Of a stretch of 64,000 nt of DNA, positions 39,901-53,900 are shown piece after piece. Positions within the stretch are counted from its first letter, which is position 1. Each line of letters starts with the position of its first letter. The notes under the pieces are model-generated. The model was not told where the DNA came from, did no database searches, and saw only the letters and a list, made by a program, of their open reading frames with translations. The position numbers and the translations under genes are program-made. This DNA comes from Zonotrichia leucophrys gambelii (Eukaryota; Chordata; Aves; Passeriformes; Passerellidae), in NCBI RefSeq assembly GCF_028769735.1, contig NC_088172.1, positions 73,060,631-73,124,630 of the forward strand, read 5' to 3'.

Positions 39901-40779
39901 GTACCAACTGTCCTTTTAGCTGGAGTTGAATTTTCTCATTTTTGTTATCTGATCACTTTTTGCAAGCTTCAGTTTATTTAACGTGCCATTTATCAAGGTT
40001 GTGACTGTTTTAAAATTCTGATCCTCAGTATTAAACAGAATTATCTGCAGCTAATTACGTGGTAAGGCTTTAACTCCACTGAGACATTTTCTAATGTCAA
40101 GATAAATTTTTGACAGCGTGGTTTTATGGTTTAATGATGTTTCCATAACCTTGAGATAAAATCAGTCCTTGCTTTTTATTCTTCAGCTTTTACTTACATG
40201 TGTGAGGAGGTGGCCTGGAGTCCTTTGAGACATTTAATGGATGCAGCATAAAGAATTAAATTTTTGTATACATTTATGGTTCTTTTAATACTAGCAGACA
40301 GAACAATTGGAACCTCTTTAAGACGTTGAATAAACTCTGTACATATCATAAACCTGTGAGTGACTCTACTGGCAGGAATCAGGCCTAAGATGACTTCTTT
40401 TAGACCAAATATAGGCTTGGTGTTTTGCCTAGAAGTGCAACTACTCATACTGTGTCAGAATTCACTTTTTGTGCATTTTGAAACAGTTTGAAGATTTATT
40501 TTCCAATTAATGAGAAATAAAGAGGTTCTGATGTGTGCTAGGATAATAGCCATTTTAAAGATCTCCTAATTTCAGGTCCTCGCATTTATAATAATAATAA
40601 AGTATAGGCCACCTCTGCCTTAATTAGCAGTAAGATAAAATCCAGTGACAGTGAATGAACTGCTGCAAGCAGACTTCTAGGGCAGTTTAATAAACTTAAA
40701 CCAGAGTTTTATTGGAAAGACGTTTTCTAGAGGACGTTTTGATGAAACTGTTTGTAAACATTTTTGCATTTTTGGGAAA

Positions 40780-41490
40780 TGATGCTGGACTGAAGATTTT
40801 AGGGAACCCTGTATGATGCCATTTTGGGTTTTGCCTTTTTTTACCTTTTATACATTCTCTGCATTTTTTGCACATATGTTTGTAGCTCTGTAGCCTATTG
40901 TATTGGTGGCTAATTTTCCCTGTAATTTTCCATGGCCTTTCCCTAAGCAGAAAATTCCAGATCTCCAAGCCCTGGGAAGTACAAGGTCCCAGTGATTGGT
41001 TCTTCCTGGGAACCAAAGCCAAGAACAACTCTTCAAGATGCATTCTCATGGACAAAGCACAACTAGTGCTGAGTGGGGACTCCAGAGAAGGGGCTTGATC
41101 TGGAGGGGAAATTGAATCACCACTTGTCCTCCTAATTGGTGCTTTCTATCAATTATGCTACTTTCCTAAAACCTGTAAATATGTATTCATCTCTATGCGG
41201 ATGGGTTTTTGTTTTCCATGACTGCCCCTGGAGGCCTCCATTAAAGATCCTCTTTTATATTGCCTTCTTACTAAAATTATCTTGAGTTTCATTTCCAAGT
41301 TGGGAAAAAGGCAACACATAGACCAGAGATGGTACCCTGAAATAGCAGTCTCCCTAACTCTTTTGTTGTGCAAAATTTCATTTCTGGACAGTATTTTAAC
41401 CGCATCTGGGATGATAGGAACTAGACAAAGAATTTTTAGCTTTCTGAAATTTTCAATCTTTCCTGCAGTTCCAATCTTGACATCTTGAAA
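40780..41490 (+). mobile_element. Possible degraded LTR / endogenous retrovirus fragment
   Basis: The region has LTR-like order on the plus strand: an inverted CCAAT-type box (ctaattgg near 41132-41139), a TATA-like tgtaaatat at 41174-41182, an attaaa polyadenylation signal at 41240-41245, then a T-rich stretch and a possible end at ggcaaca near 41309-41315. Just beyond, 'gaccagagatggtaccctgaaa' resembles the primer-binding-site neighbourhood of avian retroviral elements. A 119-codon minus-strand frame (40696-41055) covers the upstream half and is not recognised as a protein. Limits and family are uncertain, and the call rests on signal order rather than on a coding match. Confidence 0.4.
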
Positions 41491-43025
41491 GTAGGTGTGC
41501 TGCATTCTTTTAGTTCACTGGAGCGGTCACACACCTGTATATGTGGGAGGTGAGTAGTCCTTTTAATGCAGGTGGTGGATGTACTGCTCGTCACTATCTT
41601 CTCAGGTGCTGTTCTACTCTTTCCTTTTCAGGTCAGTTTAGAACTGACACAGGTCAAAGAGTAAAAACAGGTCTGAGTGACTGTAGAGATGTAAGTCTAG
41701 CATAGTGCAAGTAGAAGTATCTGTATGTATTAGAAACGTGTGCAATTTTTACATGTCAGATTAATGTATTTTCGTCTCACTTTTTTGAGGTCTGTGATAT
41801 TGACATAAGAGTAAAGAAGAATGCAAGTTTGGTGCTGTAGTCCAGTCTCTGTGCCTATAGAAGGCCAATCGTCTGTTTAGGGTGTTGGTGTAGTTGGTTT
41901 TGTTTTAAACTTAAGAAGTAGTAAGGAGGCTCTATAAAGTGCAGAGGTGTATCTCTCAAGAGGCAGTGTCCTAGTCTCTTTAAAATCTTTTGTTTATTTG
42001 TCCTCTCAAAATTTAGATATTTTCACTTGTTCTTCTTATTTTTCATTCCACTCAATGCTTTGAAAGAATTTCTTTTCAACAGTAGAGGTATTACTACCAA
42101 TTAAAAAGTAATCTCACTAAAAGGGTTTTGGTATGGATCTGCATAGGCAGAAGAGGGCCAGGAGTTGAGCAGTGTCATTTGGCCTTTGTAAAGCCTGAAT
42201 ACTAAATTATGGTAATTTATTTGTGTGTTGTTTTGTGGGCAAGTTGAAGGAGATGTTTAATGATGTGACTGATAAAGTGTGTTTCATCTTCCCATTGCTC
42301 CCTCAGATCTTAGAGACTCAGTGTTCTCTGGGAAGACCCTGGAATACAAGATACATCTGGTCAAGATATTCTTAAGTAATGCTTTCAGTAGGTTACTCTT
42401 ACTTAGGATTCACTGGTTAACTTAATTCCTGGAATCGGGGAAATTAAAATTGATTTGTATCAAGAAAATCAAAAGAATTATTAGGATAAAGTTATGAGCA
42501 GGTTAAGAGTTGTTAAAGACATACAGGTGAAGGCTGTTTTCTGTTGCTAGACTTGCTAATCTAATTAACTCTGGATGCACTTGTTCAGTTTCCCTGTGAT
42601 TGGGAGGCTGTGAAGTTTTATTCCTGGAGGCAGGAAAAAAGCAAGTGCAACGTTTAATCCATTGTTGTTCTTCGTGTAATTCAAAGCTAATGTGCTTTGC
42701 TTCCCTCTTTCATGGTAAATTGAAGACCAGTACTGACAAATTTATTTTTAGTCATGGCCCAGGAAACTATTTTGCAAAAACCTTTTAATTTTGATAGTTC
42801 TTTTTATTATAAATGCCAAAGTCTTATAATTTACAGGAATACCTGAAACAACATTGATTAGTTTAGGTGCTCAACATGCATTTGTGTTTGTTAATCTTTT
42901 TACTCTTCTTTTTATTTTAGAGTTGTAAGAATATGTTCCTGCTCATCAAACTATATTGGAACCTTTTTCTCTGACTATTGCCATCATTAAGTCTACTGCA
43001 TAAGATTTTTGATTATCTTTTTACC

Positions 43026-43198
43026 TATATTTTATATATTTTTATATAATATTTTTATTATTTTTAAAAATATTTTTATTTTATTTATATATTATAATAT
43101 ATTAATATATATTTTTAATATTTATATTTATATTTTATATTTTTATTATTTTTTAAAATATTTTTTATATTTTATATATTTGTATATTTTTATATTTT
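43026..43198. repeat. Near-pure A/T tract (173 bases, one G)
   Basis: From 43026 to 43181 every base is A or T (156 bases), and only one G interrupts the tract up to 43198. The sequence mixes (TA)n, TTTTAT and TATATT units without one fixed period. Such tracts melt easily, are prone to slippage and give spurious open frames; the 68-codon frame at 43009-43215, rich in Ile, Phe and Tyr, is one of these. Confidence 0.95.
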
Positions 43199-43420
43199 GC
43201 CTGCTATTGATTTAGTTGATAAGGTTTTGTTTGGTGAGAGTATGGACTCTGCATTTGTCTGTGTTTGTGGTTTTAAGCTTTTGAAAATTTCACACAACTG
43301 TGAAGAACTGACTTGCAATCATTAGAAATACTGTGTTAGTTACTGCCAAAATAGTTCCAGGAGAACTTTTCTGTACTCTCTTTCCAGTGTACTCCTCAGG
43401 AGCATAACAGAAGTCATTTT

Positions 43421-43440
43421 CATAGTTGTTCATAGTTGTA
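43421..43440. repeat. 10-base tandem duplication
   Basis: The unit catagttgt plus one variable base is repeated twice in direct succession. It is a minor slippage-type repeat in intron 5. Confidence 0.8.
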
Positions 43441-44894
43441 CTGAGAAAACATGAATGATCACTTGCCTAACATGTATTGTTGATTCTGAGTTGCTGTCAT
43501 ATCTAGCAAGAGGGGAATAAGTTAACATCAGCCTCTGCAGTATACAAACTCAAAGGAAATGGGTAAAGCTAAATGTATTAGGAGAAAACTAAGCACTAGT
43601 TTTGCTTCAATTCTGCTGCTCTTGAAAGCATATGAGTATGTAGGAAATCTGATGGTGACCTTGTTTTAAATTTAAATTGGTCTATGGTTTCAACATGTCT
43701 GTTAAATGGCAATAATGCTTTTCACTTGTGTAGTGTTTCCAATAAGCCTCGAGAAGAACTTGAATAAGATTTAGCAACAATTCTTTATAGTTTTCTTGTG
43801 TGCCAGAGCAGTATTTGTAAGAAAACTAAGGCTAATAGAAGGTGTTCCTATAGCTGCCTTTTCATAAGAGTTCTGTGGGGCAGTCAGAGCCAAACCACAT
43901 CTGTCCTACCACACAGTGTAGCAGTCACAGTCTGCTGCTTGTTTCTGCAATAGAACAATGAACAAGTGTAAAGACAACTGGAATATGCACAGTTGTTTTT
44001 AAGAGCCTACATCTTAAGTTGTATCTTTTGAATTTTGCAGAAATAGTACTATACTGCTGCTAAGATTTGCATTGTATTTCTCATTATGTTTGTTTTAGCT
44101 CAATGTTGTTGCTTGAAATTAAGATTGCAGAGGAAGTGGCAACCACCGTGCATTGGCTGTAGCAGCAATAGTGTAAATAGAGATTACAGAAAAATTAGTA
44201 AATGTTTTAACCAAATAGGAAGATATATTGCAGCAATACTCTAGAATAAGGGTGATAAACACTCTGATAAGACTCCTCTCTTTTTACTTGGCCAAATGAA
44301 AGTTGAGTCCCTACAGGAAGTTATTTTTGTCTAAGGTGATTTTTCAGGTTTAGTGATTTTCTTTTATTTCCTCATTGAATTATAATTTTGGGAGATAATC
44401 TTCCATGGCAATTATCTTAATTTTCAGTCACAGTAGTTACCTTGAAGAGCAAAAGGATATTATACCAGACCATGAAACAAGGCCTCTACCATTCTATTAG
44501 ATTTTAAATTGAAGTACATGATCACAATTAAAATGTAAGCTTTTGCTAACAAAGCTTATTACAGTGAAAGTAAAACTGTAAGACTTCAGTATTTCAAATT
44601 GAGCTTATGGTATAATTGGGGTCCCCTCATTTAGTTGTATGTACCATCTGTTTTACAAATTGTATAACAAGTACCAAGTGTAGAAAATGAGGTAGAAGAG
44701 TTTTAAAGTGAGAATATATTACATGGAGTGCTTGGGTAGAATTTGTAATAATTTGGTTTTGTGTCATAGGAAAGCAGGCTTTTTTCTTGAAGAGTAAAGG
44801 GAAGCAGAAAGACTAATTTTTAAGGAAGTTAATTCAGCACAAATTGAAAAGCATAAACTGATAGAAAGTTGCTGACTGAAGCTAGCCAGCATGG

Positions 44895-44902
44895 GGGGGG
44901 TG
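44895..44902. repeat. Poly-G run (8 G)
   Basis: A homopolymer of G in intron 5 between 'cagcat' and 'tgttg'. G runs of this length are uncommon in this AT-rich window. Confidence 0.75.
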
Positions 44903-47900
44903 TTGAAAGGAAAGTTGTATGCTTCATATTCACTTGATGCTTCTTCTGTTGGGCTAAGTTGAAAGTAATAAGATGGCAGAAAACAGTTTAGAGATATAAA
45001 TGGCAGGGTAGTGTAGGTTATTTTGCAACAGTTTGGTTTTTAAACATCTATTTATTTATTTGCTAATTTTTTTTAGATTTTATATTTTAGTATAGAACTG
45101 AAAAGGACCCAGGTGGCCAGGATGTTAATTACCATTAATTTGCCTAATTATGCTCAGAGCATATCCACAAAACACACTTTTAAAAAAGCCAGTGGTCTCT
45201 GACAAGTGATATACATCAGTCTGTTTTCTGACACCCTTATGGAAGGGAACTGGAAGCAGTAATGATAAAAAGCTTTAGTGGTTGTAGCAATTGGAGTACA
45301 TGCAAAAAAATGTACTCCATTTGTACATGTGTGGGGTGAGGTACCTTTATGTTTAGGAAAAGCCAGCATGAAACAAGGTCATGGAGATGTTTAATAAAGA
45401 TCTGAGTAGTAAATGAAAACCATTTACATCCTCTACCAGCAATTTTAAAAGCCTCTAATTGAGGAGAATAAGCCTGCACCTGTTTATGATGTTTTTGGCA
45501 GCAAAGTGGTCTATCCTTATCTTTAGGATGACCTGCAGTGGGGCTGCTTAAAGCTTTTTTTTTGTTTGTTTTGGCTGTGGCAGAGCTAGGAATTTGTGTA
45601 GAAGGATTATTAATCAGCTCTAAGACTTTTTCAACATGTTTAATAGAAGAGGCACAAAACTATTTTTCTTCCAGAATGACATCATGGTAGATTGATAATC
45701 AGTTGAAAAATACCATGCTCTTGGAATACAGGATGGGGAACCATGTATTTGTGGTGCTATTGTTGACTTTCTATATTCTGAGCTGCTTCAGAGTCTCTCT
45801 GAAAATGAGGATAATATCTGTCTAAGGTATGCTGTAGAGACAAATAGCTGTTATGGTTGGAGTATCAATTGAGGGTGCAACAAGTTCTATCTCATGTAGG
45901 CGTTTCAGTGGGTGTCAATTAAATGATATCTACCTACATGGAAATCAGTCCTGAAAAGTGTGTTCTCTCCCTATTCCCCAATATATGAGTATATCTTTTT
46001 GCTTTAAGAGTAATTGTGGTGTGTCATGTTCTATTTCATTGAAACTACTCCTAAGTTTGTTGTAGATATAAGATGGAGAAAGAAACAATTAGACTACAGT
46101 ACTGGCTCAATGCCATGATTGAATTGATCCTGTATTTTAGTATGGGTGAGCAGCTGTCACAATGTGGTTGCAGCACTCTTGGCTGGCCTGAGATCACTTA
46201 GCTTGTGCCACAGCAGCCTGGAGCTGACAAAGGCTGTCTCAAATAGTTTCATTCCACACTACATGACAGTGCTTGTGGACGTTCTGCAATAGTGGCTGGC
46301 AGCAGATCATGCAAGCAAGGTGCAAGAACCTTGCCAGGATGGTTTGTCTTACCTTTCTTGCTTGCCTCTCCTTACACACCTACACTGGAAGTTCCCATAC
46401 TCTCCCCAGATAAGTTAGATGTAGATTGACTGGCAGAGGCAGATCAAGGAATATTCCCTTTAGGAAATCATCTAATTTGCCTTAGTGATTTAATTTTTTT
46501 CCTCCTCCTTTCCTCCTGATTGTATAAATGTTGACTAGACTTTTTTCGTGTCTGTAATCACCAATAAATTGCATTTCTTCTTACAGATCCTTTGAAAATA
46601 TATGGGCTTTTAAAATTTTTAAATGTGTTCATTGAAATGTGTCCCTAATGTCATAGATACTGCAGATAATGGATTTCAGCTTATCTCCCTTCTGAATTTA
46701 AAGTAATTGTGAGCTGTTATTAAAGTTTTTATGATCACTTTTGGAAATCTGGCAGTATTTTTCTAGTTTAAAATAGAAATCTGCAGTATTAAAGCTTCCT
46801 TCCTTCTCACATTCCACAAGAATATTCTTTAGTCTGTCAACAAGCCTTGTGCTTTGCCTGTACTCAAAAATATAAAATTCATCTTCTTTCTTCTTCTATT
46901 ACCATCAAGGCCAAGTTTCCATTCAGCTTTCAGAGGAAAGTGGATTGGATGCCCAGTCTTTGAAGGGCATTTTTATGCATCACAAAGTATTGAAGTCAGA
47001 GTTTCATCATGTAAATAGATTGAATGTGGTGAAGTGTTGCTCCTAGTCAAGATAGAAATGGTGAAGTGCTAACCTACTGCTTTGTCAACATCCATTCAGT
47101 GTTGGGTGAAAATTACTTGACTTGTTTGGGTCTTTAGTCTGGGAAGAGAGTAAAGGATGTTGTCTGTGACATCAGTGTTTGCTGCTATGCAGAAATTATG
47201 TAGACTAAGTAATGCTGACATGTTTTTCATTTTGTAGTAATTTCAGCCTTTAAGCTCATTCTCAAGTTAAAAAATCCTCATTTGAACAGCAGCTTGATTG
47301 GTGCACATTTGTGCTGTCTAATCTTCTGAAAGAATCATGTTTGCTTTTATACTTTATGAGTATGAGTAAAATTCCATTACCTAACTGATAGTGAAAAGCT
47401 GTTGCAATAACATAGAATTGCTAGCTTTACTTTTAAACTTCCAGCTTCTTTTTGTATTTTTATATTTTTGGGGTTTCTTTTAACCTGAGACAATATCCAT
47501 CAGCCTGATAATTTAAATGGCATAAATCTGAACCTAGGTTTTATAATTAATGTTACATATATTGACTATTTTTTTGCCGATTAAAAAGTGAAGTACAGTC
47601 TGAAGTTTTATAAAATATATATATACTAGTGAAGAAGCAGCTTGTGAGAATATGATGATAGAACTGGAATTTGCCTAGTGGATTTGGACCAATGACAGAT
47701 ATGGATCCAACATAATTTGCTGCCCTAATTATACAAGATCATTGTTTCTCATTCCATAGCTTTTTTTTTTTTCCATTAAACTATCTTTTTAGGCATATCA
47801 GACAGTCAGATGTAAGTTCCAGTTCATTTGATTGGAAAGCCATAGTTCTGAAAAGCTCCAGTGATAACGTTTAGTGCAGTACTTCATCAGTTTGCCCCCA

Positions 47901-50900
47901 TTCTGCCAGCTTACTGAGGGCCAAAATTTGTCCAGTTGCCTGAATGATGTACCTAGGCTGACTCCAGAGCTGAGTGATGGCAGAAATGACCAAGAACAGA
48001 ATTCAGCTTGTTGTCTTACTATCCTTGTACCTGATAGTTAAATCAGGAATAAGCACATTTAACCATCTTCTTAAAAACAATATTTTTGAAATGAATTAAG
48101 GGTGGCTGCTGAGAATCACAGCAAGATTTGTACCTTCATCTTCAGCATGAGTGAACCCCAAGGTACAAAAACCAGAAGCAATTTGGGTTAATTGTTTTAA
48201 CTGTAGTTTTGAAAAATGCCTTTTCCTGGTTAACTTTACCCAGCTACCAAAAAAACTGCTTGACTTAATGATGATGTTAATGGATATGCTTCCTATATAT
48301 TAGTGAACTGTCTTTGTAGTATCTTGTCATGGCAAAAATTAGAGAATATAGGAACGTATAAACAAAAAGTACTTAGTAACAGCAGGATGTTGTACAACAT
48401 TAATGGTTCTTATTGCAAGTTTTCATCTTCTTGGAAGCAGCTGAATTTAGGTGGAGTTCTGATGTCTCACAATGGCCCTGGATGTTGCTGGTGGTATCAC
48501 TAGATAATAAATCATAGTGCATTCTCTTGGGCTAGAAGTGAATCTGTACCTGGGTACAAGTCCAGAGAGGTGATAAATCCCCATAACCACACAGATTGTG
48601 TAAATACAGAAAAGCACTGCAAAATACATAGAGATGTCTGGTAGCTTTGTGTTCTGGAAGAAACTGTGATCCATTGGTAGAGATCTGCTAGAAAAGCAAA
48701 TTGAAAGAGCTGGAGTATCCACAGCAGTAAGAGGTTTTTGACCATGAAGTAACCTATTGTTTGGGAGCAGTGTAAGTGTATACACATCTACTTTCCAAGC
48801 ATGGTGCTGCCAGCTGTATTTCTTTGAAGTTTTTATCTTCAAATCAAGGAATTGCACTACAGACAACAGAATAAATACAATTTATGCTGGCAACACTGTC
48901 CATGATATAAGCAAACTGAGCAGCCCAGTTTAGTCGATCCAAAATTGTATGACTTCTAGTAACTCTTTTTGCTACCATCTAATTGTTGTAGATTCACAAG
49001 AAATTACATTTGCTAATTTAATTTTCTATTAATTCATTTTCTAGATGAGATGAGTGAGAGGAATGTGAAGACTCATAAGAAAGGCACAGAAAGAGAAAAA
49101 CAAGCCTACTTATAAGGGAATGTGGTGTTTTCCAGTTAGGTCTGAGACAACATTTGAGCAGCATTGTTTTTTGTCAGAGCATCTCTTGGTGGTTTTTGGG
49201 AACAAGCATACAGGTATTTCTAGAAACTTAAGTGAGTGTGCGTAAGTGATAAATGGAGGTGATGAGAGGCTGGTGAATTCCTACTAATTTTTGTACTTCA
49301 TCATATTCTATATTAATTATTTTGCTGGCATTAGCCTGTATGCATCAGGGAAGTAGGAAGCTGTGAATACATGTCACTATATGATTTTAATCACTCTGAT
49401 ACCCCTTTGACTGGAGCTCTGTTTTCAGTGTGCAGTTTGAGGAGATTTCTCTGGACTCCATTTTTGCACTGCTGTGGTGAAGGGAAAGAATGGTGCATAG
49501 GCAGAAATAAGATGAAGCTTGTTGCATGCAGCTTGTTGAATCAAACAAGCACATAATAGCAGTAATTTGTATTTATCTGCTGCCTTCTACTGAACTGTTT
49601 TACTCCAAAGTTCTCACAGTCAGCTTTCCAAGATGTGAAGGTAGGAGTATGTTACATACTGTCATTCAATAGCAATTGATATTAACTTGAGCTAGGATTA
49701 AGTAGGGAATGCTTGATTGTCTGATGATAATTCTGTAATTAATATTCTTAGTGATTAGAAGTCTCATTGGGTCGAACGAAATGATTTTTTACATGTAGCA
49801 ATATGAATTAAGGTGTCTTTTTGCAGCTTGGCAAGTTTTCTCCTGGTGTCTCATCTTTCCAGTGGGTAGCTCTTGTATATCTTCTGCCATTTCAGCAGGG
49901 AGCTGTTAGTTGTCTTTGTTCTTTATGGCAGAAAGAACTCTTTTAGACCAACAAAATTTGCTTACTTGTTATGGTGCTACTACTAGCAAATGAGAAGTTC
50001 TGAGTGTCACTTTTTAGAATCAAAATTGCACAGAGAATTTGGACTACCTTCAAGAAGGAGGGCAGGTGACTCCTCTAACTCATGACAGCAAATGATGTTG
50101 ATTAAATACAGGTAATGATCAATTGTGGAATTTAGAATAGTGAGGCAAAGTGACTTTGATTTGTTGTTCCAAGTAAAGCTGAGTTCTTAGGAAAAAGGAT
50201 ACGGTAAAAGATCTGGCGATGGGATCCTCCAGTGTTCACTTGGTCTTTTTGAAAATCAACTAGTTTTTAAAAAATAGTTAATTTTGGTTTCCTTTCACTA
50301 GCACTGATTTTATGACTGGGTCAATGTGAAAGAAAATCAAGAGATTTTATATCCCAAATATCTGAAAGATTTTTAAGGCTGAAAGATAATTTTGCGTAGT
50401 GATGGTGGTCTACTTTTGTGGTCCAGATTGCAGATCTATATGTGGATCATGTGTTTATATATATGCTGTTTGACTTGGGTGTCCATTCTGACCCTGTGAC
50501 CTTGTGTTTAGCCTTGTGTGTTGAGATTCGAGTAGATTGAGAGTCCCATCATTAATTTAATGGAATTTGGGACTAGATGTCAATGTACTCATTGCTTCTT
50601 AAGAGCAAACAGGGAAAAAAGCTTGAATTTTTCCCACACTGATTTGTTGTCAGAAGCTGCCTGCATCCGCTCACGTGTCACTCTGTCTTGGTAAATCAAT
50701 CTGCCTCCACATATCCATCTTAGCTCTTCTGTGTTCTGGGAGATGTTATGTTGGAATTATGATCAGCACAATGTATGTTCAGTGTGAAAAGTACATCATG
50801 GAATGATAACACTAACAGCATTGCACATGCTGTTTTGCTATAGGTTAGGAAGAATTAATTAGCACTGCTATTATTAAAGTGTTACTAATTAATGTTGCAC

Positions 50901-53900
50901 TGTAGTCATATGCTGTAAAAAGTTTTAAATAATCTGTTCAATAAGCTGTTTCACATATGTAACAGACATATGTTGTTATGCAAAAGAAAGGTAACTGAAA
51001 TCAGGATTGCCTGGGGTTTTATTGATGTAGATGCATTTTCTAGGGAAAATGGCACTGAAGTCTTATAGATCACACAAGACTTCTGTATGTGTAGGTTCTA
51101 CAGAAGGGGACACGAGAGTCTATGATCTTTGAAACCCTGAGAGAAGACCTTTAATGAAGCTTGACTTTATGCCAGAATACTCTGAAATCAGTTTGAAAAT
51201 ATTATTGATGTGTTTATTATAAGTTAAGGCACTCAGCATCGTAAAGGAATGCTGGAGTACTTTGGAAGTTAGGATGAAAGCCACTTTAGAAGTATTTCCC
51301 AAGAAAACACTCTTGCTCTTTGATGCTTCCATATGGCTCTGGCAAATGTTTCTGCTCCTTTATTTAAACTGGCAGGGAACCTGTAATTAAAGTATAGAAA
51401 GATGCACTGGAAATAAAAAGTCATGTCTTTACTTTGAGAATTCAGCTGGATTTTCTAGCTGTAGGGATATTTTTATTTGTAGAAAAGTAAGACATGCTTG
51501 GAAATGCAGAAGGCTGCTTTGATGCTCTCTTGAGACATCTGTCCTTGATTAGCTGCCTGAACCAGTGATGTTGTGTGTTTGTGCCTGGTTGCCAGGGAAG
51601 CCAACATTGATAGCTTCTTTTGAGAAAGGAAAAGCAGCAGATGAAAATGTACTCATTTGCTGCTTCATTTGAGGCTGAAACATTCCCCAAATTAATTCTT
51701 GCACATTTCAGTTTTTGAGGGCTTTGTGGTTCTATGACTGAATAATTGGGAAATAAGTTTGAAGCAAAAGTATAAGGGATAGAAAGTGCACTGTAAATTA
51801 AAAATGTTGAGCTATGGTTCATCCATTCACCACTATCATGTGATTTAAAAGATACCCTTTAAACAGCATTTGATTGTGCAGTTATTTGTATTAATGGACC
51901 TCACCCAGGAAAACTTACTTCAGATGTATTCCTAGTAGCCGGTGAGTTAGAAGGAGGAATTACTTTCTATATCTTCTAATGTGAGACAAATTCCTTGTCT
52001 GATGTCTAGGAGTTTAAGCTTCAACATCTGTTGCCAGAAGCCTGTCTAACCTAAATAGCTTTTGGATTGCACCAAAATACTTTGAATAAAATTGTTTTAA
52101 TAAATGAGTGCTTTTGGGAATTTCTGAAACTCCCTCAGTTATGAGGAACTGTCAGTGCCTGAACTGAAAAAGGTTGTTAGATTTAAATACAAATAAGAAT
52201 CTTTATTTTTTACTTATTTCCAAGCAAATTTAATAAGTCAGTGACAGTGAAATAAATAATTAAGCCTCTTGAAGTAATTATGATAGTTTTCCAGCAGTTG
52301 TGTCTTCCACACATGTAGAGCCAAGGCTAGGATAACAATACTGAGATTCTTTGAGTGGTGCATTTATTACAGAGGAATTCCTAAGGACTTCAAATCAGTG
52401 TTGGGTTTTTTCCCTAACTGAAATGCACCATCTTCTTCACAGAAAAGAAGGAGAGCCATTGTGATGTTTTAAACTTCATGAACAGCTTTAGTATTGCTGT
52501 GCTTTTGGGAAAGGTCTGTCTTTCTCTTTGGATTTGGATGACTTTCTCATTGGTCTATCGGAATGGGCCTGGTAGTGCCATCCTTGCAGAACTGCATCCT
52601 GTGGAGATCTCTGGCTGCAGGAGAGCATTGTTGCTAGCAGAACATGTCAGGATGCAGGGGCATCTCCTACAGGCTAGGGAGATTTGAAGAGAGTAGAAGA
52701 GGCAATCCAAAGGTAATTTAAACACGTTTTTTAAAATATGATGCAAAATAAAATAAAGAAGACATTTCACTGCAGTGTTTATTTTCTTTTCTTGCAGTGT
52801 CACTGGATTAACAGAAAATCCATAAAGTAAACAATATTAGTGTTATTTGTAACTGCTGTCTACATTTTGGATAATGCTACTCTATGTGGGTCAAGAAACC
52901 AGTGCATGGAGATAAAACAAGAATATAAGAAAGAATCTATTTTAAGCATGATTTGCTATCACCCTGCTGCTTTTGTGAAGACAGTAGTTATATTCACACA
53001 TGACATGATGAAGAAATTTTCAGCAAAATCCTTCATGAATTTTATGGTTGCAGTGGAGTTATTTCTGCCCTTTAATAGTATGTTGCAGATGTGATGTAAG
53101 ATTTAATGGGACTCTTTTTTCTTATAATTGAAAAAGTGTAATTGCCTTTGGTGGAAGCTGAGCTAGAAAACAGGAAATGCTGATCATGTGTGACATGATC
53201 TAGGATGGAATTGCTGGAGCTTTTATTTCTTTTGGCATTTATCTGAAATTTACTTTTTAAGCATTAGAAAACACGGGGAAGAATAATCTCAATGCATCTT
53301 TATTATAACTGGTATTTCTGTGTAGGCTCAGCTTTGTTAGGAAAACTAATTGTGACTGCTGGGTAATTGCAGGGTTGGGATTGCCCTGGGAAAGCCAGAT
53401 GCACTAAGTTACTGTGCATGAATTAAAAGCTGCCAGACCTTTTGGCTTTCTTTAAAGGGATGTTGTTGTTGATAGTGGTTTTTTTGTTTTTGACTAAACA
53501 CAATCCATTTTGATAGATTAGTTTTCAAACTCATTTGTCTCTATTAAAAAGGGACTATATCAAGATTTTGCAGGCCAGTTTGGCCTGTTTAGAATAACAT
53601 GGCTGGTGTTTAAATGTGGTCTTCAGAGACGGCCTTTGTTAACAAAGTCTCTGTTTGTTCCTGTTCTCTTACTAAACAGTTTGAAAAGGGAAGAACTAGT
53701 TCACATCAAAGCTCTGGTTTGTCTAACAGCCTGGTACCATCAAATAAATTAAGCTGAACTAGGTCAGTGTATTGTGATCTAATCAAATTAATGTAATGAT
53801 TTGCTTTAAAAAAAATACTGTTGTAATTTAAAAGATTGATATTTCCTGAACCTTGAACCTGAAAAAAGAAGCTCTTGTATGTTTTACTCAACCCATTTTT

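Noticed and set aside
41633..41650. gtcagtt-tag-aactgac hairpin flanked by caggtca words
   Set aside because: The seven-base stem is too short to separate from chance, and there is no other supporting signal.
43009..43215. 68-codon frame rich in Ile, Phe and Tyr
   Set aside because: It is a translation of the pure A/T tract, where stop codons happen to be absent in one frame.
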